Of a stretch of 64,000 bases of DNA, positions 35,948-44,393 are shown one piece after another; position 1 is the stretch's first letter; each line of letters opens with the position of its first letter. This DNA is from Brachybacterium sp. P6-10-X1. Lineage in GTDB: Bacteria; Actinomycetota; Actinomycetes; Actinomycetales; Dermabacteraceae. The stretch is taken from NCBI RefSeq assembly GCF_001969445.1, contig NZ_CP017297.1, forward strand, positions 3,844,001-3,908,000. The letters run 5' to 3'. Under the pieces are notes generated by a model. That model was not told where the DNA came from. It saw only the letters and a list, made by a program, of their open reading frames with translations, and made no database searches. The translations under genes and the position numbers were made by a program.

Positions 35948-37735
35948 TCATGCTTTCGGGTTCGCCTCGCGGATGGCCTTCATGATCGCCACGTGACGGC
36001 GTCGCCGCGCGTGCGGATCCGTGCCGTCCTGCCCGAGCACCGCGGCCCAGATCGGCACCATCTCCTGGTGATAGGCGTGCCCGTGGCCGCCGGTGACGCT
36101 GATCGACAGCGGCATGTCCGCCGCGAGCTGCCAGAACGTGATCCAGGGGAACCAGCGGATCGCGGGAGTGACGTCGTGGCCCACGCGCTGGCGCAGCCAG
36201 GCCGGCTCCTCCCACATCAGCGACGGTCGCCACCAGGCGACGGGATCCGAGGGGTGCTGGGCGTAGACCACCCGCGGATGTTGCCACGGCTCGTACAGTC
36301 CGCCGAAGTAGTTGAGCTCCAGATCGCGCGGTCGCGTGACCACGCGGACGTGGCGGCCGTGCTCGAGGATCGGGGCGATGGCGGGGGCGCCGTCCCGGCT
36401 GCGGGAGGCGAGCTCGCGCCACAGCGGGGTGAAGCTCGGGGTGCCCGTCCACACCGCGCCGTCGACCGTCGTGAGCATCTCCTGCAGGTCGCGGAACGCC
36501 GCCTGCCCGCCGAAGGAGCCCAGGGACTCGCCGGCGACGAACAGACGCGGTCGGGCGTCCTCGTCCATCGCGTCCAGGCGCCGTCGCACCGCGTCGAACA
36601 GCAGATGCCCTGCCCGTCGCGGGGAGCGAAGATCCAGCAGGAAGCTCAGGGCGCTGGAGTACACCGAATACTGCAGGGAGGCGGTGGCACAGTTCCCGCC
36701 GGTGAGGAACTCGATCGCGGACAGCGACCACTCCTGCAGCCAGCCGGTGCCGGTCCCGGTGAACAGCACCAGCACCTCCCGGTCCCAGGCCCCGGTGCGG
36801 TCCAGTTCCGCCACCACCGCGTCCACGGTCTCCTCGAGGGTGCGGGAGGTGGATTTGCCGGCGTACACCCGGATCGGCTCGATCGCCGCCTCCCCGGTGG
36901 TGGCCGCGATGGTCTCCGGCGTCGGCCCGGAGGACATGATCTTGCGGCCGGGGGCGCCGAGGGACTGCCACGTCTGCAGCGACTCGGGGCTGCCCGAGCG
37001 CAGCGGGGAGCTCGGCCGCGGCACGTCCGGGGAGATCAGCCGGTTCGCGGCCTCGGCCCGCTCGAGCATCTGCTCCAGCACCCGGCCGCGCAGCAGGCGC
37101 TCGGCGAGCACCGTGACGGTCGCGGCGGTCAGGACCAGCGAGAGAGCGCCGACCACCCGGCGCGGCAGATAGGGCCGCAGCAGCGCCCGGTACAGGTGCG
37201 CGGTGGCGATGACGCCGCGCACCGCCGCCAGCGCACTGAGCGAGGCGGAGAGCCCGCCGATCGCGCCGACCACGTGGGTGGCGAGGTTCTTGGGCTCGGC
37301 CTGGACGAGATGGCTGATCTCGCGCTGCCGCAGCACCCCGCGAACCCAGGAGTAGGCCGAGATGCTCAGCAGCGCACCGGCACCGATCCAGCGTGCCCGC
37401 TCCTGCCGGTCCTCGGCGATGTCCACCTCGAGCCCCAGGGTGTCCATCACGCGGCGGATCACCGACTCCGCCACCACCCCGCCGGCGTAGCCGTAGATCT
37501 GCGAGAGTCCGAAGTTGACGGTCCACATCCACCAGGTGCGCGGCAGCAGGCTCGGCGAGGTCGAGACCCAGGTGGTCATCGAGGCGCCGAGGAACCCGCC
37601 GGTGGACAGCGGTTTCGCGATCGCGGTGCGGCGCACCCGCCGTTCCGTGCGCCGGGACACGGTGCGCACGACGTGCACGGCGTCGCCGAGCGCTCTGCCA
37701 AGGGCCGTCAGGGACGCTCCGGAGCCAGATCGCAT
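35948..37735 (-). CDS. Abhydrolase_9 family membrane protein
   Basis: A 595-residue protein with an N-terminal membrane part of about four helices (40-260) and a C-terminal hydrolase-like domain. The nucleophile elbow FVAGESLGSFGG shows GxSxG; VLFTGTGTGW and VTGGHGHAYH suggest the rest of an active site. Proteins of this family are uncharacterised hydrolases of actinobacteria. I chose the ATG at 37735 (MRSGSG); earlier ATGs at 37816 add a basic tail. It is divergent from the 2-hydroxyacid dehydrogenase gene. Confidence 0.75.
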   Translation of the reverse strand: MRSGSGASLTALGRALGDAVHVVRTVSRRTERRVRRTAIAKPLSTGGFLGASMTTWVSTSPSLLPRTWWMWTVNFGLSQIYGYAGGVVAESVIRRVMDTLGLEVDIAEDRQERARWIGAGALLSISAYSWVRGVLRQREISHLVQAEPKNLATHVVGAIGGLSASLSALAAVRGVIATAHLYRALLRPYLPRRVVGALSLVLTAATVTVLAERLLRGRVLEQMLERAEAANRLISPDVPRPSSPLRSGSPESLQTWQSLGAPGRKIMSSGPTPETIAATTGEAAIEPIRVYAGKSTSRTLEETVDAVVAELDRTGAWDREVLVLFTGTGTGWLQEWSLSAIEFLTGGNCATASLQYSVYSSALSFLLDLRSPRRAGHLLFDAVRRRLDAMDEDARPRLFVAGESLGSFGGQAAFRDLQEMLTTVDGAVWTGTPSFTPLWRELASRSRDGAPAIAPILEHGRHVRVVTRPRDLELNYFGGLYEPWQHPRVVYAQHPSDPVAWWRPSLMWEEPAWLRQRVGHDVTPAIRWFPWITFWQLAADMPLSISVTGGHGHAYHQEMVPIWAAVLGQDGTDPHARRRRHVAIMKAIREANPKA

Positions 37736-37830
37736 GCTCGCGATCGTATCGGACCGGGACTCGGCGGTCCGCGACGACCGGGCGGTGAGCATCCTTCGCG
37801 GCGACGTCGCAGTCACCGTAGCCTGGGGCC

Positions 37831-38772
37831 ATGAAGATCCTGCTCCCCGACACCATGCCTCTGGACCCCGCCCTGCCCCAGGGCTGGGAGGCCGTCACCG
37901 TCGACGCCCGCGCCGAGATCCCCGCCGAGCATCACGACGCCGACGTCCTGGTGATCTGGGGCGCCTCCCGCCGGCATCTCGCCTCCGCCGCGGAGCACCT
38001 GGACCGGTTGCGTCTGGTGCAGTCGCTGTCGGCCGGGATCGACGGGATCCTCGCCGCGGGCTTCCGCACGGACGTCACGATCGCCGCCGGCGCCGGGCTG
38101 CACTCGCTGACCGTCAGCGAGCATGCGCTCGCGCTGCTGCTGAGCCTCCTGCGCCGCCTGCCGGAAGCCCGCGAGGCGCAGGCCCGCCACGAGTGGTCCA
38201 CCGAGCTGGGCGGCCTGCAGCCGCTGCATCCCGCCGGACGGATCACCACGCTGATCGGCGCGAAGGTGCTGATCTGGGGCTTCGGACAGATCGCCCGCAC
38301 CCTCGCCCCGACGCTGACGGCCCTGGGCGCCGAGGTGCGCGGCGTCGCCCGCAGCGCCGGCACCCGCGACGGCTACCCGGTGATCGCCGAGTCCGACGTG
38401 CTGGACGAGCTGGGCGAGGTCGACGTGCTCATCGACATCCTCCCGGCCACCGAGGCGACCGCCGGGGCCGTCGGCCGCGAGGTGCTCGCCGCCCTGCCCG
38501 ACCATGCCGTGCTGATCAACGTCGGCCGCGGTGCCACGGTGGACCAGGTCGCCCTGCGCGAGGCGCTCGAGGCGGGCACCCTCGGCAGCGCCGGGATCGA
38601 TGTCACCGACCCCGAGCCGCTGCCGGCGGAGGACCCGCTGTGGGATGCCCCGCGCTTCCTGATCACGCCGCACGGGGCCGGCGGTCGCCCCGTCGGGGCC
38701 GACGAGCGGATCAGCGCGAACGTGCGCGCCCTCGTGGACGGCGCCGAGATCCTGCACGCCGCCGCGCGCTGA
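37831..38772 (+). CDS. D-isomer-specific 2-hydroxyacid dehydrogenase
   Basis: A 313-residue NAD-dependent dehydrogenase. The Rossmann motif is VLIWGFGQIARTLAP; the catalytic Arg lies in NVGRGATVDQ, Glu in the following SAGIDVTDPEPLPAEDPLW, and His in LITPHGAGG. These match glyoxylate/hydroxypyruvate or phosphoglycerate dehydrogenase relatives. The ACT-type regulatory domain of SerA is absent, so a catabolic 2-hydroxyacid is more likely. Confidence 0.83.
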   Translation: MKILLPDTMPLDPALPQGWEAVTVDARAEIPAEHHDADVLVIWGASRRHLASAAEHLDRLRLVQSLSAGIDGILAAGFRTDVTIAAGAGLHSLTVSEHALALLLSLLRRLPEAREAQARHEWSTELGGLQPLHPAGRITTLIGAKVLIWGFGQIARTLAPTLTALGAEVRGVARSAGTRDGYPVIAESDVLDELGEVDVLIDILPATEATAGAVGREVLAALPDHAVLINVGRGATVDQVALREALEAGTLGSAGIDVTDPEPLPAEDPLWDAPRFLITPHGAGGRPVGADERISANVRALVDGAEILHAAAR

Positions 38773-38799
38773 CCCGCCGCCCGGTCGACCGCCGCCCGC

Positions 38800-39555
38800 T
38801 CAGACGGCGAGGGAGCGGGCGAACTCCTCGACGGCGCGGGCGGACGTCTCCGCGACCAGGTCGAGCTCGAGGTGGAACTGCTGCCCGGCCGCCGGGCCGC
38901 ACAGGTCCGAGACCGCCCGCAGGGCCACGAAGGGGACTCCCAGCGCGGCAGAGGTGCGCGCGCTCGCGGTGGTCTCCATGTCCGCGCTCAGCGCGGTGGG
39001 GAACCGCTCCCGCATGGGCTCGGCGATCGACGCGGTCACGAAGGCGTCCCCGGAGAGCATCAGCCCTCGGCGGTGGCCGGGCCCCTGCTCACCGCCGGGC
39101 ACCGTCGGACCCGCCGCGCGCCGCGCCGACTCCTCGGCGGCATCGGCCCACGGTCCCTCGGCGAGGAAGCGTTCCGGGCCGCCCGGCACCTGCCCCGGGG
39201 CGTAGCCGAAGGCCGTGGCGTCGGCGATCGAATAGGTGAAGGCATCGCCGACGATCAGCGTCCCCACCTCCACGTCGGCCGCGAGCCCGCCACAGGAACC
39301 GGCGGCGACCATCGCGCGCGGACGGTGGGAGAGGATCCCCCAGGTGGCCGCCGCGGTCGACGCCGCGATGCCGATGCCCGTGGTGACCACGACGGTCTCG
39401 AGACCTGCGAGCGTGCCCCGCACGGCGGCGACCCCCTCGGTGAAGGGTGGCTCGAGCGTCGCCGGCCGCTCGAGGCGGGAGATCAGCGGCGCCGCCTCCT
39501 CCGCCATCGCGGCGAGCACCAGGAGCGGTCCGGTGGGATCGAGGGGAGACGTCAT
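38800..39555 (-). CDS. Phosphorylase/nucleosidase-family protein (MtnN-like)
   Basis: A 251-residue PNP/UDP-phosphorylase-fold protein resembling 5'-methylthioadenosine/S-adenosylhomocysteine nucleosidase. Seen are the opening LLVLAAMAEEAAPL, TTGIGIAAST, the SGDAFV segment, the ADMETTA ribose-binding motif (Met-Glu) and the base-binding Asp in AVSDLCG. The family cleaves the N-glycosidic bond of MTA and SAH to recycle adenine and methylthioribose. It is a little longer than E. coli MtnN (232 residues) because of an insertion near 125-160. It is divergent from the hydrolase pseudoenzyme gene. Confidence 0.75.
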   Translation of the reverse strand: MTSPLDPTGPLLVLAAMAEEAAPLISRLERPATLEPPFTEGVAAVRGTLAGLETVVVTTGIGIAASTAAATWGILSHRPRAMVAAGSCGGLAADVEVGTLIVGDAFTYSIADATAFGYAPGQVPGGPERFLAEGPWADAAEESARRAAGPTVPGGEQGPGHRRGLMLSGDAFVTASIAEPMRERFPTALSADMETTASARTSAALGVPFVALRAVSDLCGPAAGQQFHLELDLVAETSARAVEEFARSLAV

Positions 39556-39631
39556 GCCCCGAAGGATATCGGCGCCCGCCGGGACCCGCCGTCCCAGCCC
39601 GGTTCGTTACGCTGGAGGCATCCGCAGCGAA

Positions 39632-39647
39632 GCGACCCGCGGGTCGC
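39632..39647. promoter_or_regulatory. Perfect 16-bp palindrome before the hydrolase-like gene
   Basis: GCGACCCGCGGGTCGC is its own reverse complement. It lies 15 bp before the ATG of the hydrolase-like gene and just upstream of its TAGGAGG ribosome site, in the gap between two divergent genes. An operator is plausible; a hairpin masking the ribosome site is another possibility. Confidence 0.4.
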
Positions 39648-39662
39648 AGGTAGGAGGCAGTC

Positions 39663-40559
39663 ATGGGTCGCGTCCGCGAGGCAGTGGTCACGGGAGCACG
39701 GGCGGTTCGTCGGATCCCCATCCCCTCGACCCTGACCCATCAGGCGCTGCGCGAGGCCCGCAGCCCGCAGCCGCCGAACCACGTGCAGAAGACCCATGCC
39801 GTCGAGAACGAGATGATCGGCCGCACCCGCACCGTCTGGCTCGATCGCCACCGCGCCGACCGCGGGCTGATCGTCTTCCTCCACGGCGGCGCCTACGTCT
39901 CCGGTCCCTTCGCCAGCGACTGGGCCTGGTTGTCCCGCCAGACCGACGCCCGTGGATGCGCCGGACTGATGGTCGACTACCGCAACGCCCCGGACCACCA
40001 GCACCCCGTCGCGCTCGACGACGCCGAGGCCGTCCTGACGGCGCTCGTGGCCGACGGTCGCCTCGGCGACCAGCCATGGGTGCTGGCCGGACAGCATGCC
40101 GGGGGAGGGCTCGCCTTCTCCATCGCCCGCCGTCTGCGCGGCACCGACGTCCCCGCCCCCGCCGCCCTGATCGCCATGTCCCCCTGGCTGGACCTCGAGC
40201 TCTCCAACGCGGGGATCACCGAGACCGACCAGGCCGACCCCGTCCACGAGCGGCGCCTGCTGCGCGACGCGGCCCGTCGCTACGCCGGCCGCACCCCGCT
40301 GGACGACCCCGACCTCTCACCCATCAACGCGAGCCTCGAGGGACTGCCGCCCGTGCACCTCAGCGTGGGGATGCGCGACCTGTTCCTCTCCGACGTGCGC
40401 GTGGCGAAGCTGCAGCTCGAGGAGAACGGGGTGGACGTGGTCTACCGCGAGATCAGCGGCCGCCTCGGGCTGCAGCTGCTCGTGCGCAAGGGCGAAGACA
40501 TCGAGCGTGTCCACCGCGAACAGGCCGACCTCATCGAGAGGGTCTTCGTGCAGGGGTGA
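39663..40559 (+). CDS. HSL-type alpha/beta-hydrolase fold protein lacking catalytic Ser and His
   Basis: A 298-residue member of the hormone-sensitive-lipase group. The oxyanion motif HGGAY (74-78) and the acid Asp239 (GMRDLFLSD) are kept. The nucleophile elbow reads LAGQHAGGGLA, so His145 sits where GDSAGG has Ser. The catalytic His is also missing: the usual GxxHxF loop reads SGRLGLQLL, with Gly near 269. It is therefore probably not an esterase, but a binding or regulatory homologue, or a hydrolase with altered chemistry. Start has TAGGAGG upstream. The paired active homologue at 44394 keeps the full triad. Confidence 0.8.
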   Translation: MGRVREAVVTGARAVRRIPIPSTLTHQALREARSPQPPNHVQKTHAVENEMIGRTRTVWLDRHRADRGLIVFLHGGAYVSGPFASDWAWLSRQTDARGCAGLMVDYRNAPDHQHPVALDDAEAVLTALVADGRLGDQPWVLAGQHAGGGLAFSIARRLRGTDVPAPAALIAMSPWLDLELSNAGITETDQADPVHERRLLRDAARRYAGRTPLDDPDLSPINASLEGLPPVHLSVGMRDLFLSDVRVAKLQLEENGVDVVYREISGRLGLQLLVRKGEDIERVHREQADLIERVFVQG

Positions 40560-40565
40560 GAGCTC

Positions 40566-41273
40566 TCAGTTCTCGACGATCACCAGGGCGGCCCCCGGAG
40601 CGCACGCCGACCAGCGCCGCGCGGGCATGGCGTGGACCATGCCGGCGATCAGCAGGGCGTGGCCGATCGTGTAGGTGATCATCACCCACACGCCGCTGTA
40701 CGCGATCGCGGCGCCGGGCAAGAACCAGTCCATCGCCAGCATCGAGCTGGACAGCAGGAACAGCGTCCCGCCCGTCCAGGTCATGCCGTTCCCGCCCGCG
40801 GACAGGAAAGCCATGGTCGCCAGCGCGACCGCGTACGCGGCCACCGCCGGCAGCATCGGGCCCGCGCCGTCGGCGCAGGCCACGAACAGCCCGATCACGA
40901 CGCCGCCGTAGGGGATGGCCAGGGCGATGCGCAACGTGTCCCGGGTGCGGTTCCACAGCGGCGCCAGCGCCGCCGAATAGCAGACCAGGGCAGCCAGGAA
41001 GCTGAGCACGGCGATCAGCTGCCCGGACTCCGCGGCGAGCCCGGCGAGGGTGTCGCCCGCCCAGGCGAACAGCAGCCCCAGCACCATCAGGACGCTGGTG
41101 CGCGTGCGCCGCGGGATCGCGGTCACCACCACCGCGATCAGGAGCGGCGCGAACATCGGCTGCGTGATCCGCCGCAGCAGCTCCGCGTCCATCAGCAGAG
41201 CCCCGACATGGGCCGCCACCGCAGCGGCATACGCCACCCAGAGGGCGACGTGGACGGTTCTGATCGGAGTCAC
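40566..41273 (-). CDS. YhhN/lysoplasmalogenase-like membrane protein
   Basis: A 235-residue protein with eight predicted helices. Family marks seen are the PMFAPLL segment near residue 38, the AGDTLAG pair of polar residues in a helix, and GGTLFLLSSSMLA. YhhN relatives include lysoplasmalogenase, which cleaves vinyl-ether lipids; substrate evidence is lacking here. It follows argS on the same strand, with a hairpin between. Confidence 0.7.
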   Translation of the reverse strand: MTPIRTVHVALWVAYAAAVAAHVGALLMDAELLRRITQPMFAPLLIAVVVTAIPRRTRTSVLMVLGLLFAWAGDTLAGLAAESGQLIAVLSFLAALVCYSAALAPLWNRTRDTLRIALAIPYGGVVIGLFVACADGAGPMLPAVAAYAVALATMAFLSAGGNGMTWTGGTLFLLSSSMLAMDWFLPGAAIAYSGVWVMITYTIGHALLIAGMVHAMPARRWSACAPGAALVIVEN

Positions 41274-41388
41274 CCACCCAGGCTAGAAAGCCTTCGCCGG
41301 GCGAACCAGAGGATTTTCCCTGGGTACGGGCACGGTTGGGTAACAACGCGGGGCGAAGCGGCCTCGAGACTGTAGATATCGGACATCC

Positions 41389-41420
41389 GGGGCGCGGGCG
41401 GCGCTCACCGGCCGCGCCCC
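41389..41420 (-). terminator. Hairpin after argS
   Basis: GGGGCGCG (41389-41396) is complementary to CGCGCCCC (41413-41420), an 8-bp GC stem with a 16-nt loop, starting 7 nt after the argS stop. No U run follows, so termination is only probable. Confidence 0.4.
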
Positions 41421-41426
41421 GTGCCG

Positions 41427-43163
41427 TCACATCCGCTGCGGAGCGTTCACGCCGAGGGCGTCGAGACCCTCGACGAGGACCGTCTCGGTCAGCTGCGCGA
41501 GAGCCAGGCGCCCGGAGCGCAGCTGGTCGTCGGACCCCTGGAGGATCGGGGAGGCGTCGTAGAACGCGGTGAACGCTTGCGCCAGGGAGAACAGGTAGGC
41601 GCACAGCCGGTGCGGCTCGTAGGCCGCGCCCACGGTCGCCAGCGTCGGCCCGAAATCCAGCAGCTGCAGGGCCAGGGCCCGCTCGGCGTCGTTCTCGATC
41701 CGCGGGGACGCGGCCGCGACGATGCCCTGCGCCTCGGCCTTGCGGGAGATGGAGCGGATCCGGGCCACCGCGTACTGCAGGTACGGGGCCGTGTTGCCCG
41801 TGAGGGCGAGCATCCGGTCCAGGTCGAAGGTGTAGTCCGAGTCGTGCGCGGTCGACAGGTCCGCGTACTTCACGGCGCCGATGCCGATGTCGTGGGCGAT
41901 CTGCGTCCGCTCGCTCTCGGGCAGGTCCGGGCGCATCTCGTCGATCACGGTGCGGGCCGTCGCGACGGCCTCCTCGAGCAGCGCCATCAGCCGCAAGGAG
42001 GCCCCGGAGCGGGTGCGCAGGATCTTGCCGTCCTCGCCGAGCACCGAACCGATCTTCACGTGCTGGGCGTCGACCTCCGCGGGCAGCCAGCCGGCCTCGC
42101 GGGCGGCCGTGAAGACCATCTGGAAGTGCAGCTCCTGCGCGGTGCCGACGACGTACGCGATGCGGTCCGCGCCGAGGTCGCGCACGCGGTGGCGGACCGC
42201 GGCGAGGTCCGTGGTGGCGTACCCGTAGCCGCCGTCGGACTTGCGCACGATCAGGGGCAGCGGCTGCTCGTCCCGACCCGTGAAGCCCTCCGGGAACACG
42301 CACAGAGCGCCGTCGGAGATCGTCGCGATGCCCTCGGCCTCGAGGTCCTTGCAGACGATCTCGAGCTGATCGTTGTAGGTGGACTCGCCCGCGAGGTCCG
42401 CATCGGTCAGCGTGACGCCGAGCATGTCGTAGATGCGGTGGAAGTACTGCTTGGACAGCTCCACCAGCTGGGCCCAGATCCGCAGGGACTCGCCGTCGCC
42501 GGACTGCAGGGTCGCGACCCGCTTCCGGGCACGGTCGGCGAAGTCCCCGCCGGCGTCGAACGCCGCCCGCGCCGCCTGGTAGAAGCTGTTCGGGTCCGTC
42601 TTCAGCTGCTCCGCCTCGGCGCTGTCCTCGCCCACCTCGAGGAGGTGCTCGATGAGCATGCCGAAGGGCGTGCCCCAGTCGCCGACGTGGTTCTGGCGGA
42701 TCACCGTGTGCCCGAGCTTCTCCAGGGTGCGCGCGATCGAGTCGCCCACCACGGTGGTGCGCAGATGGCCGACGTGCATCTCCTTGGCGACGTTGGGCGC
42801 CGAGTAGTCGATGACCACGGTGTCCGCGTGCTCCGGGACGGGCGCACCGAGCCGCGGGTCGGCGGCCAGCTGCCCGGCCTGATCAGCGATCCATGCGGTG
42901 CGCAGGCGGATGTTCAGGAAGCCCGGGCCCGCGATCTCGGGCGTCTCGGCGATGTCGTCCAGGTCCACGGCGGCCAGGATGTCGGTGGCGATGTCGCGTG
43001 GCTTCCGCCCCAGGCGCTTCGCCAGACCCATCGCCGCATTGCACTGGAAGTCCGCGAACTGGGACGGACGGATGATCGGGTCCGCATCGGCGTACTCGGG
43101 CCCGAAGGCGGAGGCGAAGGCGGACTGGAAGCGCTCGGTCAGCGCGATCTCGGGAGCAGGCAT
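41427..43163 (-). CDS. argS: Arginyl-tRNA synthetase
   Basis: A 578-residue class I synthetase that joins arginine to tRNA-Arg in the cytoplasm. The ATP-binding HIGH motif appears as HVGH at 130-133 in NVAKEMHVGHLRTT; NHVGDWGTPFGML follows. The C-terminal anticodon-binding part has the DALR-domain end LLDFGPTLATVGAAYEPHRLC. The N-terminal Arg-S domain is present (FQSAFASAFG to GPGFLNIRL). The length fits the bacterial enzyme. I chose the ATG at 43163; the frame stays open upstream for about 1 kb only because of GC bias. Confidence 0.95.
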   Translation of the reverse strand: MPAPEIALTERFQSAFASAFGPEYADADPIIRPSQFADFQCNAAMGLAKRLGRKPRDIATDILAAVDLDDIAETPEIAGPGFLNIRLRTAWIADQAGQLAADPRLGAPVPEHADTVVIDYSAPNVAKEMHVGHLRTTVVGDSIARTLEKLGHTVIRQNHVGDWGTPFGMLIEHLLEVGEDSAEAEQLKTDPNSFYQAARAAFDAGGDFADRARKRVATLQSGDGESLRIWAQLVELSKQYFHRIYDMLGVTLTDADLAGESTYNDQLEIVCKDLEAEGIATISDGALCVFPEGFTGRDEQPLPLIVRKSDGGYGYATTDLAAVRHRVRDLGADRIAYVVGTAQELHFQMVFTAAREAGWLPAEVDAQHVKIGSVLGEDGKILRTRSGASLRLMALLEEAVATARTVIDEMRPDLPESERTQIAHDIGIGAVKYADLSTAHDSDYTFDLDRMLALTGNTAPYLQYAVARIRSISRKAEAQGIVAAASPRIENDAERALALQLLDFGPTLATVGAAYEPHRLCAYLFSLAQAFTAFYDASPILQGSDDQLRSGRLALAQLTETVLVEGLDALGVNAPQRM

Positions 43164-43340
43164 GCGACCAGGGTAGTCGCGTCGGTCCGCCGGATCCCGC
43201 GCCGTGGACGTGATGCTCGTCGGATCCCGCCAGGAGCACGCGCCGGCTCTCCCGCGGCTCCGCCGCCGAACGGTTCCCCGCACCCCCGCGCGGGGGCTGG
43301 CCCCCTGGCCGCGTCCCGGCGGGATGCCTAGGCTGGCGGC

Positions 43341-43760
43341 ATGCGCTCCCTCCTCGCCCTGATCCTGAACATCATCTGGCTGCTCACCGCGGGATGGTCC
43401 CTGTTCCTGGGCTACGTGCTCGCCGGGATCATCGCCTGCATCTTCGTCGTCACGATCCCCTTCGGCCTGGCATCGTTCCGGATCGCCGGCTTCGTGATCT
43501 GGCCGTTCGGCCGCGAGGTGGTCGACACCCGTCGCGGCGGCGTCGGCAGCGCGCTCGGCAACGTGCTCTGGTTCGTCATCGCCGGATGGTGGCTGGCGAT
43601 CGGCCACGTCGTCACCGCCGTCGCCCAGGCCGTCACGATCATCGGCATCCCGCTCGCCTGGGCGAACATCAAGCTCATCCCCGTCACCTGCTTCCCCTTC
43701 GGCAAGGAGGTCGTCGGCTCCGACGCGGCCCGCGCCCGCATGGTCCCCACGGCCCGCTGA
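43341..43760 (+). CDS. yccF: YccF-domain membrane protein
   Basis: A 139-residue integral membrane protein formed of two YccF (DUF307) repeats. Each repeat has a helix pair followed by an IPFGL/IPLAWA turn and a WPFG/FPFG motif: FVIWPFGREVV (about 50-60) and VTCFPFGKEVV (about 114-124). Function is unknown; Gram-negative relatives belong to a membrane channel or ion-homeostasis family. It is divergent from argS and lies 3 nt before the flavin reductase-like gene. Confidence 0.85.
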   Translation: MRSLLALILNIIWLLTAGWSLFLGYVLAGIIACIFVVTIPFGLASFRIAGFVIWPFGREVVDTRRGGVGSALGNVLWFVIAGWWLAIGHVVTAVAQAVTIIGIPLAWANIKLIPVTCFPFGKEVVGSDAARARMVPTAR

Positions 43761-43763
43761 TCC

Positions 43764-44297
43764 GTGCCGCAGAATCCTTCCGTCCCGCGGAATCCTCCGG
43801 ACGACGAGGCCGCGCCGGTCGACGAAGCCGAGTATCGCCGTCTCAGCGACCTGATCGCGGCGGGGCTGGCGGTCGTGAGCACCCGACAGGGCAGCCACGA
43901 CATCGCCGTCACCGTCGACTCCTATCTCGACCTCTCCTACGACCCGCCCACGATGCTGGTGGCCCTGTACGGCATGTCCCGCGTCGCCGAGGCCGCCGAG
44001 GAGTCGGGGCACTTCTGCCTCAGCGTCCTGGCCGCGGACCAACAGCACCTGGCCGATCGTTTCGGCACTCCGGGCGCCCCACTGGTCGGCCTGTTCAGCG
44101 GCCTCGAGATCACCCGCACGGCCGACGGCGACGCGATCCTGCCGGGCACCCTCGCCCACTTCGCGATCCGTGTCCAGCAGGCCGTCGATGCCGCCACCCA
44201 CCGTGTGCTGATCGGCCCCGTGCACGAGATGGGGGAGGGCCGGCTCGGGGTCGGGCCCGCGGTGCGCTTCGCCGCCGAGAAGCGCGAGCTGCGCTGA
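43764..44297 (+). CDS. Flavin reductase-like domain protein
   Basis: A 177-residue protein of the FMN-binding split-barrel (flavin reductase-like) family: VVSTRQGSHDIAVTVDSYLDLSYDPPTMLVAL carries the flavin-phosphate loop and SGHFCLSVLAADQQHLADRF follows. Such proteins supply reduced flavin to monooxygenases or act as FMN-dependent oxidoreductases. GTG start three bases after the YccF stop, so they may share a transcript. No partner oxygenase is nearby. Confidence 0.78.
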   Translation: MPQNPSVPRNPPDDEAAPVDEAEYRRLSDLIAAGLAVVSTRQGSHDIAVTVDSYLDLSYDPPTMLVALYGMSRVAEAAEESGHFCLSVLAADQQHLADRFGTPGAPLVGLFSGLEITRTADGDAILPGTLAHFAIRVQQAVDAATHRVLIGPVHEMGEGRLGVGPAVRFAAEKRELR

Positions 44298-44393
44298 GGC
44301 GATGCCCGCCCGGCCCGCTCGTCGGCATTCTCCGCCGTCCGTCTATGCTGGGCCGATGGAACGCCCCGCCCCGTCGACACCGGCCGTGAGCGC

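Noticed and set aside
43164-44225. Upstream extension of argS by 354 codons
   Set aside because: The extension has no synthetase sequence and is antisense to YccF and flavin reductase genes; the standard ArgS N-terminus begins at 43163.
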